DNA from: Pigmentibacter ruber
GTDB taxonomy: Bacteria > Bdellovibrionota_B > Oligoflexia > Silvanigrellales > Silvanigrellaceae
Assembly (NCBI RefSeq): GCF_009792895.1
Contig: NZ_WSSC01000001.1
Location: 992,001-1,056,000 of the forward strand
Length of the DNA: 64,000 bases
Direction: 5' to 3'
Shown: piece after piece, positions 1 to 8,437 of the stretch
Numbering within the stretch: the stretch's first letter is position 1
Layout of the letters: every line of letters starts with the position of its first letter
Notes under the pieces: model-generated
What the model was told of the DNA's origin: nothing
Database searches by the model: none
The model's input: the letters and a program-made list of their open reading frames with translations, nothing else
Made by a program: the position numbers and the translations under genes

Positions 1-497
1 TATTCATATTTGGAATAATTTTAACCCCTGCATTGGGGTTTATTTTAGCAAAGACTATCGGACAAATAATGGGTCCCATGTTAATTTCTGGTAATCAATT
101 TGAAAAATTATTTAAAAGTAAATTCATTTTTTTAAGCTGCAACTTTATTTTTCTTTTTATTTACTTAGTTATCTATTTCATTGAAAATATTTATTTATCT
201 ATCTTTCTAATCATTTTGGCACATTTGTTTTCAAATATAGTTTTTTCATTAGGAATGTTTGCTGTTCAGAGAACTTTTGAATTGAAACAAATTTTAGACG
301 TGACAACAAAACAATATCAAATTTCAACGATTGCAATAGCATTTATTGCATTACTCAGTGGATATTTAATTCATTATATACCATACTATGTAGTAATATT
401 TTCCCCCTACTTTATTATATTTTTTATTCTTATTTTTTCTGAAAAAAATATTAAAAATAAAATCATAAAAAGTAGAAAAATATTTTTTGTAAAATAA
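1..497 (+). CDS. membrane transporter, C-terminal fragment (MFS-like), cut by window edge
   Basis: The reading frame is open from the first bases of the window, so the 5' part lies outside and no true start is visible. The roughly 164 residues seen are very hydrophobic, with about four to five membrane segments separated by short loops. They end in a lysine-rich tail after a last helix containing YYVVIFSPYF. The spacing of helices and the basic cytoplasmic end resemble the last third of a 12-helix major-facilitator protein, but no diagnostic motif remains. The substrate cannot be told. The next gene is on the opposite strand, so the two are convergent. Confidence 0.55.
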   Translation, partial: FIFGIILTPALGFILAKTIGQIMGPMLISGNQFEKLFKSKFIFLSCNFIFLFIYLVIYFIENIYLSIFLIILAHLFSNIVFSLGMFAVQRTFELKQILDVTTKQYQISTIAIAFIALLSGYLIHYIPYYVVIFSPYFIIFFILIFSEKNIKNKIIKSRKIFFVK

Positions 498-565
498 GTA
501 AATACTAGCTAATTTTAAAAATCAAGAAAATATTCATCAGACCAAGAAGAATTAAATAGAATACA

Positions 566-600
566 ATAAAAAGCGCACTAGTAGAAAACTAGTGCGCTAA
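566..600 (-). terminator. intrinsic terminator of the small secreted-protein gene
   Basis: Perfect 11-bp stem (AGCGCACTAGT at 572-582 with its complement at 588-598) and a 5-base loop. On the minus strand it is followed by a TTTTTATT run. It sits just downstream of the minus-strand gene ending at 617. The plus strand has no T-run after the stem. Confidence 0.85.
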
Positions 601-616
601 AAGAAAATTAAAGTAA

Positions 617-1018
617 TTATTTTTTAAACAATCTAACAGAATCTTTCACTCCACCATTTTCATCAACTGTTAACAAACGAATATATCCACTTTTTGTAAC
701 ATCATGTACTATTCTATAATCTGTATTTTCTAAACTATACACTAAAGTGGTTCTTGGAGCAGGAATGGGCAATGTGTTTAATACGCCTTTAATAGGGAAG
801 AAAAACATTAAAGTGCAAAAAGAAACATCTCCTAGTTGATTAAAGCCACAAACATTTTCATCAACTGTTAATTCAATTTCATCTTTTGAAACTACTTTTA
901 CAATATAAGTGCCTTTACCAGGTGCATAGTCACTGCTCCATTTTGTACTTAGTGGTAAATTATGTGCAAAAACAGAAGTTGATACAAGCATTAAAGAAGC
1001 AAGAAGTAATTTTTTCAT
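617..1018 (-). CDS. small secreted protein of unknown function
   Basis: A 133-residue protein with a classic signal peptide: MKK, a hydrophobic core, and an SVFA|H cleavage site near residue 18. The mature part of about 115 residues has two cysteines, in VCGF and SFCTL, that could form one disulfide. It looks beta-rich with alternating polar and hydrophobic residues. A ribosome site AAGGAAAAAG lies just before the ATG, and a strong terminator lies 17 bases past the stop, so it is probably a single-gene transcript. I do not recognise the family. It is likely periplasmic or secreted. Confidence 0.75.
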   Translation of the reverse strand: MKKLLLASLMLVSTSVFAHNLPLSTKWSSDYAPGKGTYIVKVVSKDEIELTVDENVCGFNQLGDVSFCTLMFFFPIKGVLNTLPIPAPRTTLVYSLENTDYRIVHDVTKSGYIRLLTVDENGGVKDSVRLFKK

Positions 1019-1348
1019 AGCTTTTTCCTTATAATATTGGATAGTTAAAGTAATGTTTCTTTGCTAATAAATTATAAATTTTTATCTGTCAATACATTAT
1101 TTTAGCATTTATTATTTTTTTTATTAATCATAATTAACTCTTACGATATTTAGTTTTTATTAAAATATATTTTAAATTCTATTTTTACATTAGTTATGAT
1201 AATTTTTATTTTTAATAAGAAATATTGTTACTTCATCTTAATTTTAATTCTTATATTCAAATTTTGATTAAAATTAAATTTATTGGCAGAAAATTAAAAG
1301 TGAATTGATAAATTTTTAAAGGTAGGAAAATTTTTTTTTAAAGATAAA
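1019..1348. other. AT-rich intergenic stretch, no gene seen
   Basis: Very AT-rich DNA between the small secreted-protein gene (minus) and the broken gene that begins at 1349. It should hold the promoter of the secreted-protein gene near 1030-1110. I could not pick a convincing -35/-10 pair or any structured element. All frames are closed by frequent stops. Confidence 0.5.
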
Positions 1349-1776
1349 TTAATCAATTCTATGAGCAACTAGTTTAGCATTATATTCATAAGATTCTAAT
1401 ACACGTGAATTAACATCTCTTACAATATCTTCTTTAATCTTATTTATTATATTAGTGTCTTGAGTGTAATAACTAAGTTTCATTTCAATTTCTTCGAATT
1501 TAGAAGAAACAATAAATCTTACAACATCTTCTATTGTTTTTTGCCTTTTTCACTGTGCAAAATTTTTAATTTATGCTCTACTCCTCTTGGATCTGTTAAT
1601 TTATAGTAATCATAATTAATTGAATGTAATGCGTCATGAATTGGATCAATGTTTTGATATCTTGCTGCTTATACTATTCCACTATATATTTCATCAACAA
1701 TGGTTTTTTCATTAGTAAATGCAGAAGTAAAACTTAAAGAAATAAAAATTGTAGTCAGAGATATTATTTTTTTCAT
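1349..1776 (-). pseudogene. broken gene for a small secreted protein
   Basis: Reading the minus strand from ATG at 1776 gives a signal peptide (MKKIISLTTIFISLS, then FTSAFT) and continues for 35 codons to an in-frame TAA at 1669-1671. The same frame then continues without another stop (AARYQNIDPIHDALHS and on) to about 1551. There a one-base shift in an A-rich stretch (about 1535-1551) moves the open frame. The shifted frame runs through KTIEDVVRFIVSSKFEE to LVAHRID and stops at 1349. A ribosome site (GGAG, 8 bases from ATG) is intact. So a gene of about 142 codons carries one nonsense change and one frameshift. The family is not recognised. A sequencing error could explain one lesion but hardly both. 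Confidence 0.7.
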
Positions 1777-1985
1777 AAAAAAACTCCATGTAAAATTTTA
1801 TGTTAATCAGATTGAATTATTTGATTTTATTTTGTTTAAAATGATAATGATTGAAAAACAAATTTATAATTTTTTATTTTAAAATATATTTAATATTTCT
1901 CTTTTTATTTGTTCTATTTACTTATTTAAAAAATTTTGCTCTAATGAATTAATATATTTTAAAAATTAGGTTAGATTAAAATAAT

Positions 1986-2019
1986 AAGGAAAATAACAAT
2001 GAAATTTTCTTTAGAATAA
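1986..2019 (+). other. ribosome site plus six-codon ORF, possible gene remnant or leader
   Basis: AAGGA at 1986-1990 lies eight bases before an ATG at 1999. The frame reads MKFSLE and stops at 2017-2019. A hairpin with a T-run follows within six bases. This looks like the start of a gene whose body has been deleted, or a tiny leader ending at a terminator. Chance occurrence in AT-rich DNA cannot be excluded. Confidence 0.3.
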
Positions 2020-2024
2020 AGAAG

Positions 2025-2052
2025 AAAGAGAGTTTTAACTACTCTCTTTTTT
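2025..2052. terminator. hairpin terminator, possibly bidirectional
   Basis: Nine-base perfect stem (AAAGAGAGT at 2025-2033 with ACTCTCTTT at 2041-2049), loop of seven. A six-T run on the plus strand and TTTCTTCTTT on the minus strand follow the stem. It lies 30 bases downstream of the zinc-ribbon gene stop and probably ends the minus-strand operon that starts at 8404. Confidence 0.7.
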
Positions 2053-2081
2053 GCACTAGTATTTTTTTATTTAAAAGAAAC

Positions 2082-2864
2082 TTAAACTTGTGAACTAGGA
2101 AGGAGAACATGCGAACAGTTAGGGCAAAATTCAACAGATTTGCCTCTGGCAATGTTATTTAAAATTTGCGGAGATAAACCTATATGGCAATTGCCGCATG
2201 CTCTTTCAATAACCCGACAAATGGGACCATTTGGATTACGGGTAATTTTTGCGACACGTATATAGTGTTGCGCAATTCTATCGTCTAGACGAGATAAATA
2301 AGTGTCACGTACTTTATTAATTTCTGTTAAACGACCTGCGGATTTTGTTTCAGCTTCTTGTGCTTTTCTGCGTTCACCTTCTGATGCACTTGTTGATGCA
2401 GAAAGTTCAGCTTCTGCTTTTTGAAACAAAGATTTTGACATTTCTATTCTGTTTTCTGTTTCATCAGCTTTTTTCTGTGTATCACGAATTTCTCTTTCAA
2501 CATGATCCAGTTCACGTTTTAAGCTTCTGTGATCATCATCATTTTTTGCGGCAAAGAGCCTAGCAGAGCGTTCAGCTTTCCGTTCTTCAAGATCATCAAG
2601 CTTTTTATACAAACGACGAAGTTCCGCTTCGTTGAAAGACATGTCTGTTCTGGTTTTTGAAATAATTTCTTCACTGATTCTAGATTTTTTTGCGAGCTCA
2701 GAAAGTTCTTTTTGAGCGGCGCGTTGATCTTGGGTAACAAGTCCAGAATCAATATCAAGTCTATATAATTGTTCAATAATTTCATAACTTGGATTCAAAG
2801 GTTTCTCCTTTTGAGACAAAATATGGCAACTTCTCTTTTTATCATAGTAATATATGACTTTCAA
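2082..2864 (-). CDS. zinc-ribbon coiled-coil protein (COG1579 / C4-type zinc ribbon)
   Basis: A 260-residue protein. Residues from about 40 to 190 are charged and heptad-like, rich in E, K and R, as expected for a long antiparallel coiled coil. The C-terminus has two cysteine pairs (ACGNCHIG and FCPNCSHV) forming a four-Cys zinc ribbon. This arrangement is that of the COG1579 family, whose best-studied member is Helicobacter HP0958/FlgZ, an RpoN and flagellin-mRNA binding protein. Role in this organism is not known and may be in RNA binding or translation. The start lies 15 bases past the serA stop with only a weak ribosome site (GGAC), suggesting expression with serA. Confidence 0.8.
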   Translation of the reverse strand: MKVIYYYDKKRSCHILSQKEKPLNPSYEIIEQLYRLDIDSGLVTQDQRAAQKELSELAKKSRISEEIISKTRTDMSFNEAELRRLYKKLDDLEERKAERSARLFAAKNDDDHRSLKRELDHVEREIRDTQKKADETENRIEMSKSLFQKAEAELSASTSASEGERRKAQEAETKSAGRLTEINKVRDTYLSRLDDRIAQHYIRVAKITRNPNGPICRVIERACGNCHIGLSPQILNNIARGKSVEFCPNCSHVLLPSSQV

Positions 2865-2879
2865 TAACTTATAGGTGTC

Positions 2880-4499
2880 CTAGAGTCCACTCACCAAACG
2901 CGCTGAAATTAAATTTGGCAGTTTTCGCAAACCATTGATAGTGGCTGATTGCAATTCGCCATCAACCCGAATTAAGCTCATTGCCATGCCACCTCTACGA
3001 TTTCGGGATAACTCAAATTGTGCAATATTGACATTGTTTTTTGCTAAGTAAGAACCAACATCACCAATCACTCCTGGTCTATCATGATTTTGCATGATAA
3101 TGAGGTCACCATCGGGTTCAATTTCAAATAGAAAGTCATTGATAGAGCAAAGCCTTGCTATTTTTCCATCATATAAAACAGAACCAACAGATACTTTTTC
3201 ATTTGCTCCGCTGCCAAAAACTTCAAGCAGCAACTCATTTTTTAGTGAATTATTTTTTAGAGCGAGTTCTATTTTAATACCTCTTTTTGCTAGTAAACGT
3301 TCTGCATTTACATAAGAAACAAACTCATCAGACGCATGCGCTAAAAAGCCTTTTAATGTAGAGAGTTTTAGGATTTGTAGATCTTCTTGTTTTAAAGCTC
3401 CAGTAACAGTCAAACGCAAGGTGGCTGGATGAAAATCGAATATTTGAGCAGCAACATGCGCTGATTTTTCAGCTAAAACCGAGATTGCACGGAGATCGCC
3501 TGAGCCAAGTAAAGAAACATGTGGTAAATTTACTGGATAATCAACAATTTCACCACGCAAAGCTTTTAAAACTTGCACAGCTATGGTTTCGCCAATACGA
3601 AATTGGGCTTCTAGGGTGCTAGCTCCAATATGGGGAGTCACAATTATATTAGGATGTTTGATGAGTTCGGCCATCGGTTTTGGCTCATTATCAAAGGTGT
3701 CTACTCCGGCACCTGCAATATAGCCTTCATTAAGAGCATTTAATAATCCTTTTTCAGTAATTATCCCACCGCGTGCAGCATTTAAAACAAATGCACCTTT
3801 GCGCATTTTCTTTAATTCTACTTCAGTGATCATGCCTTTTGTTTCTTTATTTAAGGGAACATGAACAGAAAGAACGTCACATTCAGCAAGAAGTTCTTCT
3901 AAAGTATTTTTGCGTTCAGCACCATTGCGGCGAAATACCTCATCTGAAATATAGGGGTCATAAGCAATAACGCGCATATCAAAACCTAAAGCAAACTTAG
4001 CTACTCTATGTCCAACATTACCTAGGCCAACAATACCAATTGTTTTTCCACCCAATTCAGTTCCTGTAAAATGATGGCGATTCCAACCGCCTTGGCTAGT
4101 GCTAATGTGTGCTGCTGGAATTTTTCGAATAAGTGCAAGTAATAAGCCAAAGGTAAGTTCTGCAGCCGAATTGGTATTTTTTCCTGGAGTGTTGACAACT
4201 AAAATACCAAGATCTGTTGCTAAATCACAATTTATATTACCATAACCGACAGCTGCGCGTGCAACAATTCGTAATTCCTTACCCGCAGTTAATAAAGTTT
4301 CATCGACATCTGTTTCAGAGCGGCTAATTAAAACATTTGTATCAATAATTTCTTTTAGTATCACCTCCCTTGGAGCGTCTGGGAGGTATACAATTTGCAA
4401 TGGAGAAGAGACGGAAAGTTCAGATGGCTGATTTTTTAGAAGATCTAATGCAACCTCATGCAATTTTCCAGTTATTAAAATTTTAACTGCCTTTTCCAT
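2880..4499 (-). CDS. serA: D-3-phosphoglycerate dehydrogenase
   Basis: First step of serine synthesis: oxidises 3-phosphoglycerate to 3-phosphohydroxypyruvate with NAD, in the cytoplasm. At 539 residues it is the long form. It has an N-terminal catalytic domain, a Rossmann NAD-binding site (GIVGLGNVGHRVA), the catalytic Arg in NAARGGII and His in PHIGAST. An intervening domain of about 150 residues and a C-terminal ACT domain (NHDRPGVIGDVGSYLA) follow. The ACT domain normally senses serine, so feedback inhibition is likely. AGGAA precedes the ATG. It sits 22 bases after the ABC exporter gene and 15 before the zinc-ribbon gene, so all four minus-strand genes probably share a transcript. Confidence 0.95.
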   Translation of the reverse strand: MEKAVKILITGKLHEVALDLLKNQPSELSVSSPLQIVYLPDAPREVILKEIIDTNVLISRSETDVDETLLTAGKELRIVARAAVGYGNINCDLATDLGILVVNTPGKNTNSAAELTFGLLLALIRKIPAAHISTSQGGWNRHHFTGTELGGKTIGIVGLGNVGHRVAKFALGFDMRVIAYDPYISDEVFRRNGAERKNTLEELLAECDVLSVHVPLNKETKGMITEVELKKMRKGAFVLNAARGGIITEKGLLNALNEGYIAGAGVDTFDNEPKPMAELIKHPNIIVTPHIGASTLEAQFRIGETIAVQVLKALRGEIVDYPVNLPHVSLLGSGDLRAISVLAEKSAHVAAQIFDFHPATLRLTVTGALKQEDLQILKLSTLKGFLAHASDEFVSYVNAERLLAKRGIKIELALKNNSLKNELLLEVFGSGANEKVSVGSVLYDGKIARLCSINDFLFEIEPDGDLIIMQNHDRPGVIGDVGSYLAKNNVNIAQFELSRNRRGGMAMSLIRVDGELQSATINGLRKLPNLISARLVSGL

Positions 4500-4521
4500 T
4501 TTAGCGTTCCTATTGAAATAT

Positions 4522-6345
4522 TTAAGTTAAGTGCGTTTCAAGTTCATTACCTAGTTTGGTAAGAATTTGTTCAGGCCTACCATAATCTAGGAGCTTGCCG
4601 TTGCCAAGCAAAACAACATAATCGGCAGATTTCAATGTATCTAAGCGATGTGCAATAACAATAGTAGTTTTCTCAGCAAAGGCTTTTTTTATTGCCGCTT
4701 GAATTAATTTTTCTGTTTCTAAATCAACACTAGCGGTTGCTTCATCCATTAAAATAATTTTAGCTTTACTTAAAATTGCTCTAGCCATACAAATTAATTG
4801 CCTTTGACCAACAGAAAAATTTGTTCCTTTTTCTGCAACTTCATAATTTAATTTACCAGGTAAATTAGAAATATAATCAGCAAGTTGAACATCTTTTAAG
4901 GCATTCCAAATTTCATTTTCAGAAAATTTATTTGTTCTATCAAGATTATATTTTAAACTTCCAGAAAATAAATGTGGCTCTTGTGGAACAATTGCAAAAA
5001 TTTCTCTCGCTTTTTCTAAAGGTAACTTTAAAATATCAATATTATCTACTAAAATTTCGCCACTATGGAAAAATAGCATTCGATAAAAAGCTTGAAATAA
5101 TGTACTTTTTCCTGCACCAGTTTTACCTATAATCCCTATTTTTTTTCCAGCAGGAAAGGAAACAGTTAACTGGTTTAAAATAATTGGTAAATCTTCTCTA
5201 TAACTAGCTTGTAAATTTAATACATTAACCTCTCCATGTTTAGGCCATTGATGTGGAATAGTTATAAAATCTAATTTTGTATCTTTATGTTCAGATGGTA
5301 GAGTTTTATATTCAATGATTCTTTCAACACTAACCATTTTTGCTTCAATCATAGATAAACTTCTTGTTAACCATTGCATAATAGAGTCTAAGCCAATTGT
5401 TAAACTCATTAAAAAACCAGCTTGTCCAATTCCTATTTTTCCTTGTGTAACAAAATAAATTGCAATTAATGTAATTGTAAACGAAAAAAATTCAGATGTT
5501 ACTTTTAGTCGTATGTTTAACCAACGCAATATTCTGCTTTGTAACAAAGATGCTCTTGCAAAATCTTGTGCAATTCCTTTTAAACGATTGATAAATTCTT
5601 CTGTTTTTCCATAAGCACGAATTGTTTGAAAACCAACTACTGACTCAGTAAATAAACTCCAGATAGGTGTTTCTAAAATTTTTGCTAGACGTTGAATTTC
5701 TCTTGAAGCTGATTTAAATATTTTTTGAATTCGATAATAAAATAAAGCGCAAGGTAGTATAGAAAAAATGGCAAAAGGTGTTTGATACAATACAATAATT
5801 GTAATAATTACTAATTCTACAAATGTGCCTAGAATATCTGCAAATATATTTGGAATTTCATCTTTTGCCTGAATGTAGTCGCCACTAAAGCGGCGGATAA
5901 GTCTACCTGAGGGATGCTCATCCATAAAGGTAACTCTGACATTCGAAAAACTATCAACCATTTGATCATGAAGAACTCTTGCTCCATTTGATAAAAAACC
6001 AATTAAAACTAGCCAATCTAAAGCTTTAATTACTATAACTATTCCACAAAAAGCAAAGAAAAATGTTGTGATTTGTTCTGCATTTGCATGTTGTAACCAA
6101 TTCTTTAATTCATTAAAAATTTGAATTTCATGGTTACATTGATTATTAGAGCATTTATCAACCCACAAAGAAACAATATAGCGAAATAAACTTTCACCTA
6201 TACTAGCTGAAATAATTAAAATAAATATGACTGGTGTAAAATATTGGACACCTTGCATAGCCAAAAAGTAACGTTTAAAAAATGCAAAACCAATATTACC
6301 TTGTTGCACACTTTCTTTTGCAATAAATTTTTTAGTTTCTTCCAT
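4522..6345 (-). CDS. ABC exporter half, ABCC NBD2-like (active-site half)
   Basis: A 607-residue half transporter: about six membrane helices (residues 30-330), then a nucleotide-binding domain. Walker A is GKTGAGKS (407-414), the signature is the unusual FSVGQRQ (510-516), Walker B ends in D534 followed by the catalytic E535, and the switch His is 566. The signature and DEATASVD are those of the second nucleotide domain of eukaryotic ABCC (MRP-type) proteins, which read LSVGQRQ and DEAT. Its first codons overlap the end of the upstream partner by 14 bases, so the two are translationally coupled and should form a heterodimer in the inner membrane. The substrate is unknown; organic anions, conjugates or drugs are possible. 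Confidence 0.85.
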   Translation of the reverse strand: MEETKKFIAKESVQQGNIGFAFFKRYFLAMQGVQYFTPVIFILIISASIGESLFRYIVSLWVDKCSNNQCNHEIQIFNELKNWLQHANAEQITTFFFAFCGIVIVIKALDWLVLIGFLSNGARVLHDQMVDSFSNVRVTFMDEHPSGRLIRRFSGDYIQAKDEIPNIFADILGTFVELVIITIIVLYQTPFAIFSILPCALFYYRIQKIFKSASREIQRLAKILETPIWSLFTESVVGFQTIRAYGKTEEFINRLKGIAQDFARASLLQSRILRWLNIRLKVTSEFFSFTITLIAIYFVTQGKIGIGQAGFLMSLTIGLDSIMQWLTRSLSMIEAKMVSVERIIEYKTLPSEHKDTKLDFITIPHQWPKHGEVNVLNLQASYREDLPIILNQLTVSFPAGKKIGIIGKTGAGKSTLFQAFYRMLFFHSGEILVDNIDILKLPLEKAREIFAIVPQEPHLFSGSLKYNLDRTNKFSENEIWNALKDVQLADYISNLPGKLNYEVAEKGTNFSVGQRQLICMARAILSKAKIILMDEATASVDLETEKLIQAAIKKAFAEKTTIVIAHRLDTLKSADYVVLLGNGKLLDYGRPEQILTKLGNELETHLT

Positions 6346-8404
6346 AATTTTCTATGCCTGCTAAGAATTGCGTTAATCTTGAGTTTTTATTTTTTATTAA
6401 ATTTTTATATATTCCTTGTTCACAAATTTCACCATTTTCTAAAAATATAATTGAATCAGAATATTTTAAAAATTCTAAACGATGAGTAGCCCAAAGGATT
6501 GTTTTATTCTTTCCCCATTCGCCCAGAAAAATATTTGTTACTAATTCTTTTTCTGTTTTGACATCAACTGCACTAAGAGGGTCATCAAGAATTATTAAAC
6601 TAGAATTCTTAAATGCACTGCGAGATAAACTGATACGTTGTTTTTGTCCGCCAGATAAGTTCACACCTTTTTCACCTATTTCTGTTTCTAATCCTTGACT
6701 AAAATTTGTTAAATCACTTTTAAAGCTAGCAGCATATAAAGAATTTATAATTTCTTTTTCACTAGTGAATATTTCATTTTCAGTTTTATATTGCAATGGG
6801 ATATTTTCTCTTATTGTACTATTCATGATAAATGCTTCTTGCGGTACATAACTTTGAATAGCACGCAAAATATTTACTCCTGTAAGGGTATGTACAAAAC
6901 AATTCAGTTCAGTGATTACATTGTCATGATTCACTTGTAATTTAAAGCGTACTGTCCCTTCTGTAGGAACTAGATCTCCCATCAAGAGTTGCAATAAAAT
7001 AGATTTCCCAGCAGCGACTGGACCAATAATAGCAATAATTTTATTTGCGGGAATTTCTAAATTAATATTTTTTAAAACATAAGGTTCTGAATCAGAAAAT
7101 TTTAAAGAAACATTTTCTAATGTAAATGAAATTGAAAAAGACATTTTTTCTTTTTTTGTAATAATTTTATCAATCAATTTCTTTTCTTCTTGAGAAAAAT
7201 TTTCTTTTAAATTTTCTGGAAATTCTTCGTTTTGAGTTCGTGCAAGGTACATTTTTTTTAGCCTTTTTGAGGCTACTAGTGCTTGTGACCAAGCATTTAC
7301 AAACCAAGGTAATGGTGTAATTTGATGACCTAGAATTCCAGAAAACCAAATGGCAGCAAATATGGTGGAAGCATTTTTTTGTCCATCTAAATAAACAATT
7401 CCAGCAAAAATAGCACTACTTACAACCATCCACCAATTATGTGTGATGGCAAAAGCGGTGCAGTATTTTGCAGCAATTTTTAAATCTTGTCGATATTCAG
7501 ATAAAGTCGCTTGGTTAATTTCTTGCTTAAAATGCTTGCCCCAGCCAAAGTAACGAATCAACCGCATTCCTTGAATCCATTCCGTTACAAGTTGCAGTCT
7601 TTTATCTCCACGCCGCATCATCTCATGATGCAACTTATTTCCAAGCCAAGTGAAAAAAATTGAAATTGGAATTTGGAGACTAATGATAATGAATCCTAAC
7701 CAAGCAATTTTCCCAATGGTAGAGATCATAATAATCATTACTAAGACGCAAGAGACTAATAAAACGGGAAAGTCCACCATTGCGTGGGATAGGTAATCTC
7801 CTAAAAATTTTGTATCATTTTGTGCCATATTTGTAATGTCACCAGATTGAAACTTATTTCTATCCTTTTTGCTGATGTTAAGAAGTTGGGTATAAATGTA
7901 AAACATGAGTTTGTAGGGAATTCGCCAAGCTAGTAACATCTCCTTTTCAATTTTTTGGGCGTGTAAGCTTGTTGCAAAAATATTAAGCAAAAATATAATA
8001 ATAGCCAAAGACATACTAAAAAATAACTTTTCGTTTAGAGTTGGATTCTGGTATAATAAATCTATCAAACGAAAATGTTCCGATGTCTGTTCTAAACTTC
8101 TTAACACTTGAACCGCTGTTAAGGCGGCAAGCAAAGAAGCTGTTACGTCTGTAATATGAATCAAAAACATTTTTGTAAATTGGTTTTTTTCAAAAACTAT
8201 TAGAGATTTAAAAGGAGACTTTCTTAATAATGGGAGAGCTTGAATAAAAGAAGGATAGGGATCTTTTTGTTTTAAAGTCTCGTTTATAAATGGAATTGAA
8301 TTTAAATCTTTTTTATTTGCTGAACGTTTATTTAACTTTAGCATTATGTTTGTAACATCGGAAAAGGTTAACTTTTCCCATAATGAAGTTTTAGTTTGAG
8401 ACAA
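6332..8404 (-). CDS. ABC exporter half, ABCC NBD1-like (degenerate-site half)
   Basis: A 690-residue partner of the next gene. The N-terminal 40 residues (KLTFSDVTNIMLKLNKR) resemble the lasso/L0 region that precedes the first membrane domain of ABCC proteins. About six helices follow (75-375). The nucleotide domain has Walker A GPVAAGKS (461-468) and signature LSGGQKQR (583-590). In Walker B the catalytic Glu is replaced by Asp (DDPLSAVD, D607-D608), exactly the ABCC NBD1 pattern; H641 is present. One ATP site of the heterodimer should therefore be weak or non-hydrolysing. The start is TTG with GAGG six bases upstream. Only 33 bases separate it from the divergent gene at 8438. Confidence 0.85.
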   Translation of the reverse strand: MSQTKTSLWEKLTFSDVTNIMLKLNKRSANKKDLNSIPFINETLKQKDPYPSFIQALPLLRKSPFKSLIVFEKNQFTKMFLIHITDVTASLLAALTAVQVLRSLEQTSEHFRLIDLLYQNPTLNEKLFFSMSLAIIIFLLNIFATSLHAQKIEKEMLLAWRIPYKLMFYIYTQLLNISKKDRNKFQSGDITNMAQNDTKFLGDYLSHAMVDFPVLLVSCVLVMIIMISTIGKIAWLGFIIISLQIPISIFFTWLGNKLHHEMMRRGDKRLQLVTEWIQGMRLIRYFGWGKHFKQEINQATLSEYRQDLKIAAKYCTAFAITHNWWMVVSSAIFAGIVYLDGQKNASTIFAAIWFSGILGHQITPLPWFVNAWSQALVASKRLKKMYLARTQNEEFPENLKENFSQEEKKLIDKIITKKEKMSFSISFTLENVSLKFSDSEPYVLKNINLEIPANKIIAIIGPVAAGKSILLQLLMGDLVPTEGTVRFKLQVNHDNVITELNCFVHTLTGVNILRAIQSYVPQEAFIMNSTIRENIPLQYKTENEIFTSEKEIINSLYAASFKSDLTNFSQGLETEIGEKGVNLSGGQKQRISLSRSAFKNSSLIILDDPLSAVDVKTEKELVTNIFLGEWGKNKTILWATHRLEFLKYSDSIIFLENGEICEQGIYKNLIKNKNSRLTQFLAGIENYGRN

Positions 8405-8437
8405 GGCGATACCTCAAATTTTAGTTAGGAGTTTTAA

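Larger units (their letters stand above)
1777..2081. other. AT-rich intergenic stretch with a mini-ORF and a hairpin
   Basis: About 300 bases between the broken gene and the zinc-ribbon gene. Apart from the ribosome site of the broken gene (1777-1795), the six-codon ORF at 1999-2019 and the hairpin at 2025-2052, I see nothing coding. Runs of A and T dominate. Confidence 0.5.

Noticed and set aside
1700-1882. Plus-strand ORF of 60 codons
   Set aside because: It lies over the signal-peptide part of the minus-strand broken gene, which has a ribosome site and sensible protein sequence.
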